Shown here: one piece after another, positions 31,442 to 40,753 of the stretch | Numbering within the stretch: the first letter of the stretch is position 1 | Layout of the letters: every line of letters starts with the position of its first letter | Assembly (NCBI GenBank): GCA_937924755.1 | Contig: CALEVZ010000025.1 | Location: 1 to 64,000 of the forward strand | Source of the DNA: an uncultured bacterium | GTDB lineage: Bacteria > Acidobacteriota > Thermoanaerobaculia > Thermoanaerobaculales > Thermoanaerobaculaceae | Length of the DNA stretch: 64,000 nt | Direction: 5' to 3' | The notes under the pieces: generated by a model | Told to the model about the DNA's origin: nothing | Database searches by the model: none | The model's input: only the letters and a program-made list of their open reading frames with translations | Translations under genes and position numbers: made by a program

Positions 31442-33907
31442 ATGGTCCACGCGCCGGTGGTGCTCCTCGTCCCGGTCGTGCTGCTCCTGTCCCGCGGAGG
31501 GCGAGCCATGCTGGGCCTTCTCGGTGGGGTGCTGCTGGCCTGGATGAATCTCTGGTGGGTGTTGCCCCTCCTCGAGGTGCCCATCCAGCCCTCGGCGTGG
31601 TTTGTCCTCATGGATTTGCCGCGGCAGTGGTGGGTCAACTCCCTCATCTACCCGGCTGCTCTTCTGGCGCTGCTGGCGGCGCTGGGCGTCTTTTCACCGG
31701 CCGTCGGCAGTCTCGCTCACCAGGCCGCCCAGGCGGCCCGGCGCGGCGACCATTTCGCGGCCGGCGAGCTGCTCCTGCAGGCGGGGCGCCCGCGCCGTGC
31801 TCTGCGTCACTTCCTGCGCGCCCGGGCCTGGGAACGCGCTGGAGAGGTGGCCCGCAGTCTGGGGCACACCCGCCGCGCCGCTGAGATGTTCAAGCGGGCC
31901 GGCGGATCTGCCCTGGCCCAGGCCGCCCAGGCCATGAGCCGGCTGGGAGACACCCACCAGGCGAACCAGTTGTGGCTGCGCTACGGCCAGCATCTGGTGG
32001 AGTCGGGGCAACCCGAACTGGCGATTGACGCTTTTCTCAAGGGCAATGACCCGCGGCGCGCCGCTCGCGCGGTGGAACTGGCGCTGCGCGCCCAGAGGCT
32101 CTCCCCGCCGCTGGCCGATACGGCGCTCCGGGCGGCCAGGCTCGCCCATTCGCCGGATCTGGGGGCCCAGGTGGCCCTGGCCTGCGGGCGCCTGCGCGAG
32201 GCGGGGGACCTCTTCCTGGCTGCCGGCCAACCGGAATCGGCGGCGCGGGCGTTCGAGCGCGCCGGCGAGCCGCTCCGGGCCGCCGACGCCTTGCGCCAGG
32301 CGGGTCAAGGCAAGCAGGCGGCGAGGATGCGAGGTCGTTACCTGGAGTCCACCGGCCAGTTCGAGGCCGCCGTTTTGGAGTACGAACAGGCAGATCTCCA
32401 CGCCGAGGCAGCCGTTGCGCTGGTCCACCTCGGCCGCTGGCAGGAGGCCATCGAGCGCTTTCGCGCCGCCGGTATGGTGGCCGACGCCGCCCAGGTGGCG
32501 CGTACCAGCGGCGATGTGCGCCTGGCCGCCGAGCTCTACCAGGAGATCGAAGAGTGGGAGCTGGCGGGCGAGTGCTGGCTGGCCGCCCGCGAGTACGGTG
32601 CGGCGGCGCAGGCCTTCGAACGCTGCGGGGACTACGAGCGAGCGATGGAGATGCTGGCGCGGGGCGGGCTCACCGAGCACCGCGCCCACCTGATGGCGCG
32701 CCTCGGCCGGGTGGAAGAGGCGCTCGCCACCCTGGTCCATGCAGGCCATCTGGAGGCTGCCCATGAGATGCTACGCCGCTTTGGCGGCTCCTTCCCGCAC
32801 CTGGCGGAGGAACTGGCGCGCATCAGCGACTGGCTGCAGAGCGCCGGCGAAACCACCAGTGCCATTGCCGTCCTGCAGCGGGCCACCGCCGGAGCGCCGG
32901 TGACCAGGGAGCTGCTGCCCGTGCTGTATCGCCAGGGGGTGCTGCTGGAGCGGCGCGGCGACCTCCGCAACGCCGAGATCGTCTTCCAGCGCGTGGCCGA
33001 TTTCGACTACGCCTACCGCGATGCCGCCGAGCGCGCGCAGCGCCTGTCGGCACGTCGCACCTCCAAGGCCGCGGACGACGTCCATCCCCCCTCGCCGGAG
33101 GCCAGCGACGCCGCCAGCCGCTACATCCTCGAGGAGGAGCTGGGCCGGGGGGGGATGGGCGTGGTGTACCGCGCCACCGACCTGCGACTGCGACGCACCG
33201 TCGCCATCAAGATCTTAAACCCCCTCCAGCACACCGAGGAGGCCATGGCGCGCTTCGAGCGCGAAGCGCGCGCCGCTGCCGTTCTATCCCATCCGGGGAT
33301 CGTGCACATCTACGACTTCTCGAAAGGCTTCGGTTCGACCTTCATCTCGATGGAGTTCGTCGAGGGGCACACCTTAAACCACCTGCTGCGCACCGACCCC
33401 GATCTGGTGCGCGAGCAGCTCCTGCCGTTCATGCTGCAAATCGCTGACGCTGTCGGCTATGCCCATGCCCGCGGTGTGATCCACCGGGATCTCAAACCGG
33501 CCAACATGGTGGTCTCCCAGCAGCGGGTGGTGAAGATCCTCGACTTCGGCATCGCCCGTCGGCTCGACGACGTCGAGCCTGACCTTTCCGGCGCCACCGG
33601 CACGCCCTACTACATGGCCCCCGAGCAAATCCTCGGCGAGCCGCCGGACCAGCGCAGCGACATCTACTCCCTGGGGGTGACCTTCTTCCAGATGGCGACT
33701 GCCGTGCTCCCCTTTACCACCGGCAACATCCTGCGCGCCCACATCGAGCAGGAGCCGCCCGACCCGGCCGCCTTGAACCCCGCCCTGCCGCCCGCCCTTG
33801 CGGCTCTCATCCGGCGCTGCATGGCCAAGGACCCGGCCGCCCGGCCTGCCGATGGGACGGCCCTGTACGCCGCCCTGGCGGCGGCGGCGCGGATCGACGC
33901 GCCATGA
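31442..33907 (+). CDS. membrane TPR protein with C-terminal Ser/Thr kinase domain
   Basis: An 821-residue protein with reversed domain order. Residues 1-85 hold three hydrophobic segments (VVLLVPVVLLLSRG, LGLLGGVLLAWMNLWWVL, LIYPAALLALLAALGV). About 90-540 is a long array of short helical repeats, TPR-like (AGELLLQAGRPRRALRHFLR, AAELYQEIEEWELAGECWLA). The kinase domain occupies about 560-815: LGRGGMGVVYRATD, TVAIKIL, HRDLKPANM (about 680), DFGIARR (about 700) and MAPEQILGE. All catalytic residues are present. A cytoplasmic kinase tethered by a TPR arm to the membrane is implied. Its stop overlaps the next start (ATGA). Substrates are unknown. Confidence 0.92.
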   Translation: MVHAPVVLLVPVVLLLSRGGRAMLGLLGGVLLAWMNLWWVLPLLEVPIQPSAWFVLMDLPRQWWVNSLIYPAALLALLAALGVFSPAVGSLAHQAAQAARRGDHFAAGELLLQAGRPRRALRHFLRARAWERAGEVARSLGHTRRAAEMFKRAGGSALAQAAQAMSRLGDTHQANQLWLRYGQHLVESGQPELAIDAFLKGNDPRRAARAVELALRAQRLSPPLADTALRAARLAHSPDLGAQVALACGRLREAGDLFLAAGQPESAARAFERAGEPLRAADALRQAGQGKQAARMRGRYLESTGQFEAAVLEYEQADLHAEAAVALVHLGRWQEAIERFRAAGMVADAAQVARTSGDVRLAAELYQEIEEWELAGECWLAAREYGAAAQAFERCGDYERAMEMLARGGLTEHRAHLMARLGRVEEALATLVHAGHLEAAHEMLRRFGGSFPHLAEELARISDWLQSAGETTSAIAVLQRATAGAPVTRELLPVLYRQGVLLERRGDLRNAEIVFQRVADFDYAYRDAAERAQRLSARRTSKAADDVHPPSPEASDAASRYILEEELGRGGMGVVYRATDLRLRRTVAIKILNPLQHTEEAMARFEREARAAAVLSHPGIVHIYDFSKGFGSTFISMEFVEGHTLNHLLRTDPDLVREQLLPFMLQIADAVGYAHARGVIHRDLKPANMVVSQQRVVKILDFGIARRLDDVEPDLSGATGTPYYMAPEQILGEPPDQRSDIYSLGVTFFQMATAVLPFTTGNILRAHIEQEPPDPAALNPALPPALAALIRRCMAKDPAARPADGTALYAALAAAARIDAP

Positions 33908-34488
33908 AACTGGCGTTGATCGGCACCCACGGGGTGGGCAAGACCACCCTGTGCTTCGAGCTCGCGGCTCGGCTGAAACGTCGCGACGTGGATGTGGAGC
34001 TGGTGCGCGAGGTGGCCAGGCGCTGCCCCCTCCCCATCAACCGGGACACCAGCCGGGACGCCCAGGCGTGGATCCTGCACACCCAGATGGCGTGGGAGCT
34101 GGAGGCGCAGGCGACCCACGCGGTGGTGCTGTGCGATCGCTCCGTGCTCGACAACTTTTGCTACCTGCTGTACGCGGCAGGGCCGCAGCCGGCCTGGGAG
34201 CCCCTGCTGGCCGCCTGGTTGGCCACCTACGACGTGCTGGTCAAGGTGCCCCTGTGGACCACTCCACGCTGGGACGGCGTGCGCGACACCGACGTCCTGT
34301 TTCAAAAGGCCATCGACGACCTGCTGGACGAGCAGCTCCGGCGGCGGGGGCTAGCGCATGTGGCCCTCGACCCGGCCCGGCGGGACTGCTGGGGGGAGCA
34401 GGTCCTCGCCCTCCTGGAGCCGCGCCTTAGTCCCATGCCCCTCCTGTTTCCCGACCCCGAGCCGGAGGCCGGGCCGGGTCGGGGGTGA
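33904..34488 (+). CDS. AAA_28/NadR-type P-loop NTPase
   Basis: A 194-residue small NTPase. MKLALIGTHGVGKTTLCFEL holds a Walker A loop (GTHGVGKTT, residues 7-15), and VVLCDRSVLDNFCYLL holds the DRS-type Walker B region seen in AAA_28, NadR kinase and TTD14 proteins. These families phosphorylate or bind small ligands such as nicotinamide riboside or phosphoinositides, so a nucleoside-kinase-like activity is possible. The acidic, Pro-rich C-terminus (PDPEPEAGPGRG) is unstructured. ATGA overlap with the TPR kinase shows cotranslation, which suggests they share a process. Confidence 0.82.
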   Translation: MKLALIGTHGVGKTTLCFELAARLKRRDVDVELVREVARRCPLPINRDTSRDAQAWILHTQMAWELEAQATHAVVLCDRSVLDNFCYLLYAAGPQPAWEPLLAAWLATYDVLVKVPLWTTPRWDGVRDTDVLFQKAIDDLLDEQLRRRGLAHVALDPARRDCWGEQVLALLEPRLSPMPLLFPDPEPEAGPGRG

Positions 34489-34490
34489 AC

Positions 34491-35546
34491 CTACCCGGGC
34501 TGCGCCGCACCACAGGACGGGCAGAATCGCGCCCCGGCCGGCAGCGGCTGCCCGCACGCCGAACAGGAGGCGGCAGCCACCGGCGCTCCACACGTCGGGC
34601 AGAAGCGGGCTTTCGCCGGCAAAGCGCCGCCGCAGGCGGAACAGAACCCCGCCCCGGCCACCCCACCACCGGCCCCCGCCGGCGCCGAGCCGCCGCGCAT
34701 TGTCTGCGCCACCGCCGAGGCCATCTGTGCGCCGAAACCTGCTCCCAGACCGACTCCCAGGCCGGCGGCGGCGCCACTTCCCCCCTCGCCGGCGCTGGCC
34801 GCATCCCCCAGCGCCACCGCCGCCTTGAAACGGGTGTAGGCTTCCAGATTACCCACCGCGCCCATGCCCGCCCGCTCGTCCAGGCGCGCCAGCACCTCCT
34901 CGGGAGGTGTAATGGAGGTAATGTAGAAATCCGAGAGATCGGCGCCGTACTTGCCGAAGTCCTCCACCAGCCGCGACCGCACGAGCCCGCCCAGCTCGTC
35001 GTACAAGGCGGGTAAATCCAAAATGGAGGAGAGGTTTTCGCCCAGCACATCGTTGAGCCGGCTGATGATGACGTCGCGGTAGAAGTCCTCCAGGCGCTGC
35101 GTGTCGAACTGGCCCAGGGAGCCCACCACAGCGTTGACAAAGGTGCGGGAGTCGCTGATCCGGTACGCGTACGAGCCGAAGGCGCGCAGTCGCACCACGC
35201 CCAGCTCGCGGTCACGAAACACCACCGGCTCCCGCGTCCCCCACTTCTGATCCAGGAAAGTGCGTTTGGAGACAAACACCACCTGCACGCGGAAGGGGGA
35301 GGTGAACCCGAAGGGCAAGGAGAGCGCCTTGGTCAGCAAAGGGATGTTCTGGGTAGTGAGGGTATGACGGCCGGGGGGAAAGACGTCCAGCCCTCGCCCG
35401 TCCCGGTAAAACACCGCCTCCTGCGCCTGATGGACGATCAGCTGGGCGCCCAGCTTGACCTCGGCCGACCCCACCGGCGGCAGTCGATAGGCGATCTCCC
35501 GTCCGCTCTGGTCGTAGTGCTCCAGAACTTCCAGGAACTGGCTCAT
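34491..35546 (-). CDS. SPFH-domain protein with C-terminal double zinc ribbon
   Basis: A 351-residue protein. An SPFH/virion-core-like domain covers about residues 20-245 (QEAVFYRDGRGLDVFPPGRH, REPVVFRDRELGVVRLRAFG, YGADLSDFYITSITPPEEVL). A low-complexity Gly/Ala stretch follows. Two zinc ribbons end the protein: CSACGGALPAKARFCPTCG and CSACGQPLPAGARFCPSCG. There is no membrane helix, unlike flotillins. Such SPFH-zinc-ribbon proteins form oligomeric assemblies; the biological role is unclear. ATG 35546 has GGGAGGAG upstream and overlaps the previous stop (ATGA). It is convergent with the AAA_28 gene, only 2 nt apart. Confidence 0.85.
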   Translation of the reverse strand: MSQFLEVLEHYDQSGREIAYRLPPVGSAEVKLGAQLIVHQAQEAVFYRDGRGLDVFPPGRHTLTTQNIPLLTKALSLPFGFTSPFRVQVVFVSKRTFLDQKWGTREPVVFRDRELGVVRLRAFGSYAYRISDSRTFVNAVVGSLGQFDTQRLEDFYRDVIISRLNDVLGENLSSILDLPALYDELGGLVRSRLVEDFGKYGADLSDFYITSITPPEEVLARLDERAGMGAVGNLEAYTRFKAAVALGDAASAGEGGSGAAAGLGVGLGAGFGAQMASAVAQTMRGGSAPAGAGGGVAGAGFCSACGGALPAKARFCPTCGAPVAAASCSACGQPLPAGARFCPSCGAAQPG

Positions 35547-36052
35547 GCGCTCCTCCCGGCATTCAGCACGTCGCGAACCACCCCTAGCCGCGCCTCGATC
35601 GCCTGTCGCAACCGCTCCGCCAGGCGCTCGGCCTCCCCCTCCCACCCCTCCTTCCGACCTTCCATCACCGCCACCAGCTCCTCGGCGGTTTCGGCAAGGT
35701 CCAGATCCACGGCGTAGAGTTGCTCCAGCTGTTCCTCCTTCACCTTGAAGGCGTCGAAGAGTCCGGCGTAGCCGGCCCCCGCCGCGCGCAGCCGCTGCGC
35801 CAGGCTATCGAGGCGCATCGCCAGGGCGTTGAGCTGCGTCACCTTGGTGCTCTCCCGCAAGGTCAAGGCAGCGACCCGGGTGGCCACCTGCCGCCGCGCC
35901 ACATCGAGGCGATCCGCCACGTGGCGACGGAGAAGCTCGTCCACCTCCCGGCGCAACTCGCGGTCCAGGTACCCGGACAACCCCGGAATGCGAGATCCCA
36001 GCCGCTCCAGCAGGGAACGCGCCCGTCGTGCTCGATCCACCGCCCCGCTCAT
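35543..36052 (-). CDS. coiled-coil protein partner of the SPFH protein
   Basis: A 169-residue helical protein with heptad-rich segments throughout (REVDELLRRHVADRLDVARR, VKEEQLEQLYAVDLDLAETA, EGEAERLAERLRQAIEARLG). It has no signal, membrane or catalytic motif, and I recognise no named family. It is translated directly before the SPFH gene with ATGA overlap, so the two products probably interact. An alternative reading as a DNA- or membrane-associated scaffold cannot be tested from sequence. Confidence 0.75.
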   Translation of the reverse strand: MSGAVDRARRARSLLERLGSRIPGLSGYLDRELRREVDELLRRHVADRLDVARRQVATRVAALTLRESTKVTQLNALAMRLDSLAQRLRAAGAGYAGLFDAFKVKEEQLEQLYAVDLDLAETAEELVAVMEGRKEGWEGEAERLAERLRQAIEARLGVVRDVLNAGRSA

Positions 36053-36124
36053 CGCCCACCTCCAGCCGTGCCTCAGATGCTACCTCTTACGAGCCGGGGA
36101 CGAAAGAGTTTCCCTCTCCTCTGC

Positions 36125-36130
36125 CATACT
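36125..36130 (+). promoter_or_regulatory. -10 element before folK
   Basis: CATACT ends 7 nt before the GTG start at 36138. There is no ribosome binding site, in keeping with the leaderless pattern elsewhere in the window. Confidence 0.35.
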
Positions 36131-36137
36131 GTCGGCC

Positions 36138-36632
36138 GTGCTGCTGCTGCTCGGTCTGGGCGGGAACCTCCCCAAAACACCCGAGGCGTTCGTAGGGGTG
36201 ATCCATCACCTTGAGCACCACGCCCACCTGCGGGCCCTGTCCCGGGTGTGGTGCACCCCGGCGGTGGGCCCCCCGCAGCCCGAGTACCTCAACGCCGCGG
36301 CCGTGTTGGAGGTGAAGACCCACCCTCTGGTGCTCCTGCGGCTGTGTCAGCGGCTCGAAGCCCTGGCGGGACGGGATCGCAGCAGAGAGCAGCGCTGGGG
36401 GCCGCGGGTGTTGGACTTGGATCTCCTCCTGGCACCGGGAGTGGTTCTCCAGCACCCCGAACTGGCGTTGCCCCACCCGCGCCTGCACCAGCGCGCCTTT
36501 GCCCTCGCCCCGGCGTGCGAGGTGGCGGCCGGATGGCAGCACCCCCGTCTGTTCCTCACCCTGGCGGAGCTGCTCCGTACGGTGGACGCTGGCGGATGCT
36601 CACCGGTCCAGCTCCCGGGCTGGCCGGGCTAG
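36138..36632 (+). CDS. folK: HPPK, 2-amino-4-hydroxy-6-hydroxymethyldihydropteridine pyrophosphokinase
   Basis: Transfers pyrophosphate from ATP to 6-hydroxymethyl-dihydropterin in folate synthesis. The 164-residue protein starts VLLLLGLGGNLPKTPEAFVG. It has the family motifs LNAAAVLEVKTHPLVLLRLC, RWGPRVLDLDLLL (Mg-binding Asps) and LPHPRLHQRAFALAPACEV. The start is GTG 36138, placed by homology (LxLGSN strand right at the start) and by the -10 spacing; the track's 35829 start lies in the divergent coiled-coil gene. It is monocistronic, convergent with the acyl-CoA synthetase gene (9-nt gap). Confidence 0.9.
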   Translation: MLLLLGLGGNLPKTPEAFVGVIHHLEHHAHLRALSRVWCTPAVGPPQPEYLNAAAVLEVKTHPLVLLRLCQRLEALAGRDRSREQRWGPRVLDLDLLLAPGVVLQHPELALPHPRLHQRAFALAPACEVAAGWQHPRLFLTLAELLRTVDAGGCSPVQLPGWPG

Positions 36633-36641
36633 GGCCCCCAG

Positions 36642-38726
36642 CTACGGCGCCAGCCGGAGGCGAACATCCACGGCCACGCACCCTCGCCCCTGGTCGAGCA
36701 CGAACAGGGGGTTGATATCACCTTCGGCGAGCTCGGGAACCGCCGCCGCCAGGGCCCCCAGCCGGGCGGCCGCCGCGGCCAGAGACGCCACGTCACCGGC
36801 CGGCCGGCCGCGGAATTCGCCCAGAAGCGGCGCACCCCGTAGCGCCTCGATCATCTCCCGAGCCTCCCCCGTCGTCACCGGGGCCGGCCGGAAGACCACG
36901 TCCTTCCACACCTCCACGGCGATCCCTCCCAGCCCCACCATGAGCAGGGGACCCACCGCCGGATCTCGGTTCACCCCCAGGATCACCTCCCGGCCGCCCG
37001 GCACCAGCCGCTGTACGATGAAGCCGTCCAGCTGCAATCCAGCCGCGGCCAAGCGATCCGCCATCCCCAGGGCGGCCTGCCGCACCGCCGCCGGCGAGGA
37101 CAGGTTCACCTGCACGGCCCCCATTTCGCTCTTGTGCACCAGAGCTTTCCCCTCTCCCTTGAGCACCAGCGGGAAACCGAGTTCCTCGGCGGCCTGCACC
37201 GCTGCCTCGAGGTCTGGGGCGAAACGCCATGGTGCCACCGGGAGGCCGATCTCCTCCAGGACCGCGAACGCCTCGGCCTGGGGAAGATAGCCCCAGCGCG
37301 CGCGGGCAACGGCCCCCTGGAGAGTGGGCGAAGCAACAACGGGAACCTCGCCCTCCCGCTCATGCCGGCGTTCACTGTGGCGCACCAGCGCCGCCAGGGA
37401 GCGCACCCCCCACTCGGGGTAGCGGTACACCGGCGGCATGCCGGGGACGCGGTGGGCCTGGGGGTAGAAGTGGGCCGCGGTCATGAACACCGCCACCACG
37501 GGCTTGGCACATTCACGCGCCTGGGAGGCGATGGCCTCCGCCACCTCCAGCGCAGAGCCCTGGGGCGGAGTTACCGCAATGGCCACCACCGCGTCCACCC
37601 CCTCGTCGGCCAGCACTGACCCCAACGCTCGACGATAATCCTCCGGGCGCGCCGAGGGCAGCATGTCCACGGGGTCTCGCACCGCCGCTTCGGCCGGTAG
37701 GAACGAGCGGATCTCCGCCTGGGTCGCAGCCGTCAAGGGAGCCAGCTCCAGACCGTGGGTCGCCAAGGCATCGGCCGCCACGATGGCCGGCCCGCCGGCG
37801 TTGGTCACCACCGCCACGCGCCTGCCCCGGGGGGCGGGGCAGCTCTGCGCCGCCAGCGCCACGTCGAACATCTCCTTGAGGGTGGTGACGCGCAGCACGC
37901 CGGCCTGGGCGAGGAGGGCATCCACCGCCGTGTCAGCCGCCGCCAGCGCCCCCGTATGGGAGCTGGCGGCGCGCTGCCCGGCCGCGGTGCGGCCCGCCTT
38001 GAGGGCGATCACCGGCATCCGCGCCGAAAGGCGCGAGGCCACCTTTAGGAACCGTCGCGGCTCGTCCAGCGACTCCAGGTACAGCATCACCGCGCGGGTG
38101 CGCTCATCGTGCTCCCAATACTCCAGCACATCGTTGACGTTGACATCGGCGCTGTTACCCACCGACACGAACTGGGAAAAGCCCAGGCCAGCCTCCGCCG
38201 CCGCCTCCAGTACCGCCACCCCCAGCGCCCCCGAGTGCGAGGCAAAAGCGACCGGTCCAGGCAGTGCCGGGGTAGGGGAAAAGGTGGCGTCCAGCCGCAC
38301 GTCAGGGGCGGTGTTGATCACTCCCATGCAGTTGGGCCCCACCATGCGCACGCCGCCGGCGCGCAACCGGGACACCAGCTGCCGCTCCAAACCCGCCCCC
38401 TCTTCACCCCCCTCGCGAAACCCGGCGGTGATCACTACCACCCCGCCCACGCCCGCAGCCAGACACTCCTCCACCGTGGGGATCACCAGGTCTCGGGGCA
38501 CCATCAGCACCGCCAGATCCACTGGGGCGCCGATGGCCGTCACCGAGGGGTGGCAGGGCAGCTCCCGAATGGAGCCGGCGCGGGGGTTGACCGGGTAGAT
38601 CTTGCCCGTGAACCCCGCAGCGAGGAGGTTGTCCAGCAGCTTGATCGACAGGGAGTCGGGCCGGGAGGAAACCCCGGCCAGGGCAATAGAGCGCGGTGCG
38701 AGAATGGGCTTCAAGGACGCTGTCAC
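36642..38726 (-). CDS. ADP-forming acetate/acyl-CoA synthetase (fused alpha-beta)
   Basis: Interconverts acyl-CoA + ADP + Pi with acid + ATP + CoA. The 694-residue protein has a CoA-binding domain (PILAPRSIALAGVSSRPDSL), the succinyl-CoA-ligase-like domain with the phosphohistidine motif AASSHTGALAAADTAVDALL, and a C-terminal ATP-grasp domain (FPLVLKGEGKALVHKSEMGA, FIVQRLVPGGREVILGVNRD, GDINPLFVLD). There is no GNAT domain, so it is not a Pat acetyltransferase. GTG 38726 is chosen because GGAGG sits 6 nt upstream and it matches the family N-terminus. It may provide substrate-level ATP from acetyl-CoA or branched acyl-CoAs. Confidence 0.9.
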   Translation of the reverse strand: MTASLKPILAPRSIALAGVSSRPDSLSIKLLDNLLAAGFTGKIYPVNPRAGSIRELPCHPSVTAIGAPVDLAVLMVPRDLVIPTVEECLAAGVGGVVVITAGFREGGEEGAGLERQLVSRLRAGGVRMVGPNCMGVINTAPDVRLDATFSPTPALPGPVAFASHSGALGVAVLEAAAEAGLGFSQFVSVGNSADVNVNDVLEYWEHDERTRAVMLYLESLDEPRRFLKVASRLSARMPVIALKAGRTAAGQRAASSHTGALAAADTAVDALLAQAGVLRVTTLKEMFDVALAAQSCPAPRGRRVAVVTNAGGPAIVAADALATHGLELAPLTAATQAEIRSFLPAEAAVRDPVDMLPSARPEDYRRALGSVLADEGVDAVVAIAVTPPQGSALEVAEAIASQARECAKPVVAVFMTAAHFYPQAHRVPGMPPVYRYPEWGVRSLAALVRHSERRHEREGEVPVVASPTLQGAVARARWGYLPQAEAFAVLEEIGLPVAPWRFAPDLEAAVQAAEELGFPLVLKGEGKALVHKSEMGAVQVNLSSPAAVRQAALGMADRLAAAGLQLDGFIVQRLVPGGREVILGVNRDPAVGPLLMVGLGGIAVEVWKDVVFRPAPVTTGEAREMIEALRGAPLLGEFRGRPAGDVASLAAAAARLGALAAAVPELAEGDINPLFVLDQGRGCVAVDVRLRLAP

Positions 38727-38767
38727 CGAGACCTCCGGCGGGCATCGGTCGGCCACGCCGGGGGATG

Positions 38768-39691
38768 CTAACACGCCCGTGACACCGCCATGGCCTCCGT
38801 CATCACCGGCTGCGGGCCTGCCGGCGGCAGCACCCACAGGCGTTCTCCCGAGGCCCGCGCCACCACCGGCAAATACCCCACCGCATCGCCATCCAGCTGG
38901 TAAGGGACTTCTTCGCGTGCCTGCAGTTTCACTTCGGCGGCGAGGAAGCGATTCACCCCGGGGCGAGCGAGGTGTCTCCCACTGGGAATGGCGAAGAAGA
39001 ACGGCACCACGTGTCGCCGTCCGTGTCTGGTCAGGACCACTGCCTCCAGCCCCGGCGAGAAGGGGTCGGCGCCGGGGGTGGCGGCGAACGGACCGCCGTA
39101 GTAGCGGGAGTTGCCGACGATGCACCACGCCGCCGAGTGCTCCACCCCGTTCACAGCCACCTGAAAGCGGGGCAGGCGGCCGTGGAAAAACTCCAGCACC
39201 GCCTGCACGGTGACGCCTACCTTGCCGGCGTAGCGTTTCCAGCTCTCCGGCAGCTTGGCGAGGATGGTGGAATCGGGCCCGGCCGAGAGCATCAGCAAGA
39301 AGAGCTCCCCCCGATCGGTGCGGGCCAGGGACATGGCTCGCCGCCTCGCCTGCAGTTGGCTTGCCAGTGCTCCCACCGGGTCCCGCGGCACCCCCAGCTC
39401 GTAGGCCAGCACCGAGGTGGTGCCTCCGGGCAGCAGCAGCATGGCCGTCTCGGTGTCAACCAGCCCTCGCGCCGCCTCGTTATAAGTACCATCCCCGCCC
39501 CACACCGCCAGCACCGGGCACCCATCCCGGGCAGCCCGGCGAGCCAGCTCCTGGGCGTGACCGGGAGCGGCCGTCTCCCACCACTCTAGGGTCACTCCCA
39601 GCTCCCGCCCAACTCGTTCCAGTTGTCGCCGGGGCGGGTGACATCGACCGCCCCGCGCCACCGGGTTGTAAATCACCGGCAATCGGCTCAT
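38768..39691 (-). CDS. diacylglycerol-kinase-family lipid kinase
   Basis: A 307-residue soluble lipid kinase of the DagK/YegS type. It starts [15 protein letters not shown] and has the nucleotide-binding motif [15 protein letters not shown] and [16 protein letters not shown]. The C-terminal domain holds [20 protein letters not shown] and [13 protein letters not shown], the usual substrate-domain motifs. It phosphorylates diacylglycerol, a sphingosine-like base or another lipid; which one is not decided by sequence. The ATG overlaps the ruvB stop (ATGA), so the two are cotranscribed. Confidence 0.9.
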   Translation of the reverse strand: MSRLPVIYNPVARGGRCHPPRRQLERVGRELGVTLEWWETAAPGHAQELARRAARDGCPVLAVWGGDGTYNEAARGLVDTETAMLLLPGGTTSVLAYELGVPRDPVGALASQLQARRRAMSLARTDRGELFLLMLSAGPDSTILAKLPESWKRYAGKVGVTVQAVLEFFHGRLPRFQVAVNGVEHSAAWCIVGNSRYYGGPFAATPGADPFSPGLEAVVLTRHGRRHVVPFFFAIPSGRHLARPGVNRFLAAEVKLQAREEVPYQLDGDAVGYLPVVARASGERLWVLPPAGPQPVMTEAMAVSRAC

Positions 39692-40716
39692 CCCTCGTCC
39701 ACCCCGAACAGCGACCCCTGTCGACAGTCCCCGAACCCCAGGTGGCGCCGGGCCAGTGCGGTGGCCACCCTCCCCCGCGGGGTACGCTGCAGGAAGCCGT
39801 GCTGCAGCAAGAACGGCTCGTAAATATCTTCCAGCGTCCCCTGATCCTCGCCCAGGGTGGCGGCCAGCGCCTTCAGGCCCACCGGCCCGCCCCCGTAGTG
39901 CTCGATGACCGTGATCAGCAAGCGGCGATCCAGATCATCGAGGCCGTAGGAGTCCACCTCCAGGCGCTCCAGCCCCCACCGGGCGGCGTCCACGGTGATG
40001 CGCTCCTCGCCGCGCACGTGGGCGAAATCGCGCACCCGCCGCAGCAGCCGGTTGGCAATGCGCGGCGTGCCGCGCGCCCGGCGGGCCAGCTCGGCGGTGG
40101 CGTCCGGGTCAATGGCCACCCCGAGGATGCCCGCCGAGCGATCGACGATGCGCTCCAGGGAGGGCGGATCGTAGAAGTCCAGGCGGTGCACGATGCCGAA
40201 GCGGTCGCGCAGCGGCGGCGGCAACAAACCGGCGCGGGTGGTGGCGCCCACCAGGGTGAAGCGCGGCAAGGCCAGGCGCATGGTGCGCGCCGCCGGTCCC
40301 TGGCCAATCACCAGGTCCAACGCGAAATCCTCCAGCGCCGGGTAGAGAACCTCCGCCACCGTCGCCCCCAGGCGGTGGATCTCGTCGACGAACAGCACCC
40401 CCCCTGGCTCCAAATTGGTGAGAATGGCCGCCAGATCGCCGGGCCGCTCCAGCACCGGTCCGGAGGTGACCTGGATCGGCGCCCCCATTTCTGCGGCAAT
40501 AATGTGCGCTAGCGTGGTCTTGCCCAGCCCCGGCGGCCCGAACAGCAGCACGTGGTCCAGCGCCTCGCCGCGCGCCCTCGCCGCCTGGAGGAACACCGCC
40601 AGGTTGGCCACCACCTTCTCCTGGCCGATGTACTCGGACAACCGGCGGGGGCGCAGGCTCTCCTCGAAGGGAGCCTCGTCGGGCCCACGCTGGGGGAGAA
40701 GCACGTGATCGGCCAC
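39688..40716 (-). CDS. ruvB: Holliday junction branch-migration ATPase RuvB
   Basis: AAA+ motor that drives branch migration with RuvA during recombinational repair. The 342-residue protein has [19 protein letters not shown], Walker [13 protein letters not shown], Walker [11 protein letters not shown], sensor [19 protein letters not shown] and the C-terminal winged helix ([12 protein letters not shown]). The GTG start ([11 protein letters not shown]) is chosen from family alignment; the track's earlier start is a shadow of ruvA. It lies 37 nt after ruvA. ruvC is not present. Confidence 0.97.
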   Translation of the reverse strand: MADHVLLPQRGPDEAPFEESLRPRRLSEYIGQEKVVANLAVFLQAARARGEALDHVLLFGPPGLGKTTLAHIIAAEMGAPIQVTSGPVLERPGDLAAILTNLEPGGVLFVDEIHRLGATVAEVLYPALEDFALDLVIGQGPAARTMRLALPRFTLVGATTRAGLLPPPLRDRFGIVHRLDFYDPPSLERIVDRSAGILGVAIDPDATAELARRARGTPRIANRLLRRVRDFAHVRGEERITVDAARWGLERLEVDSYGLDDLDRRLLITVIEHYGGGPVGLKALAATLGEDQGTLEDIYEPFLLQHGFLQRTPRGRVATALARRHLGFGDCRQGSLFGVDEG

Positions 40717-40753
40717 GGCCCTATTGTAGGCGCCCCGGCGCCGGGCTGGCGAG

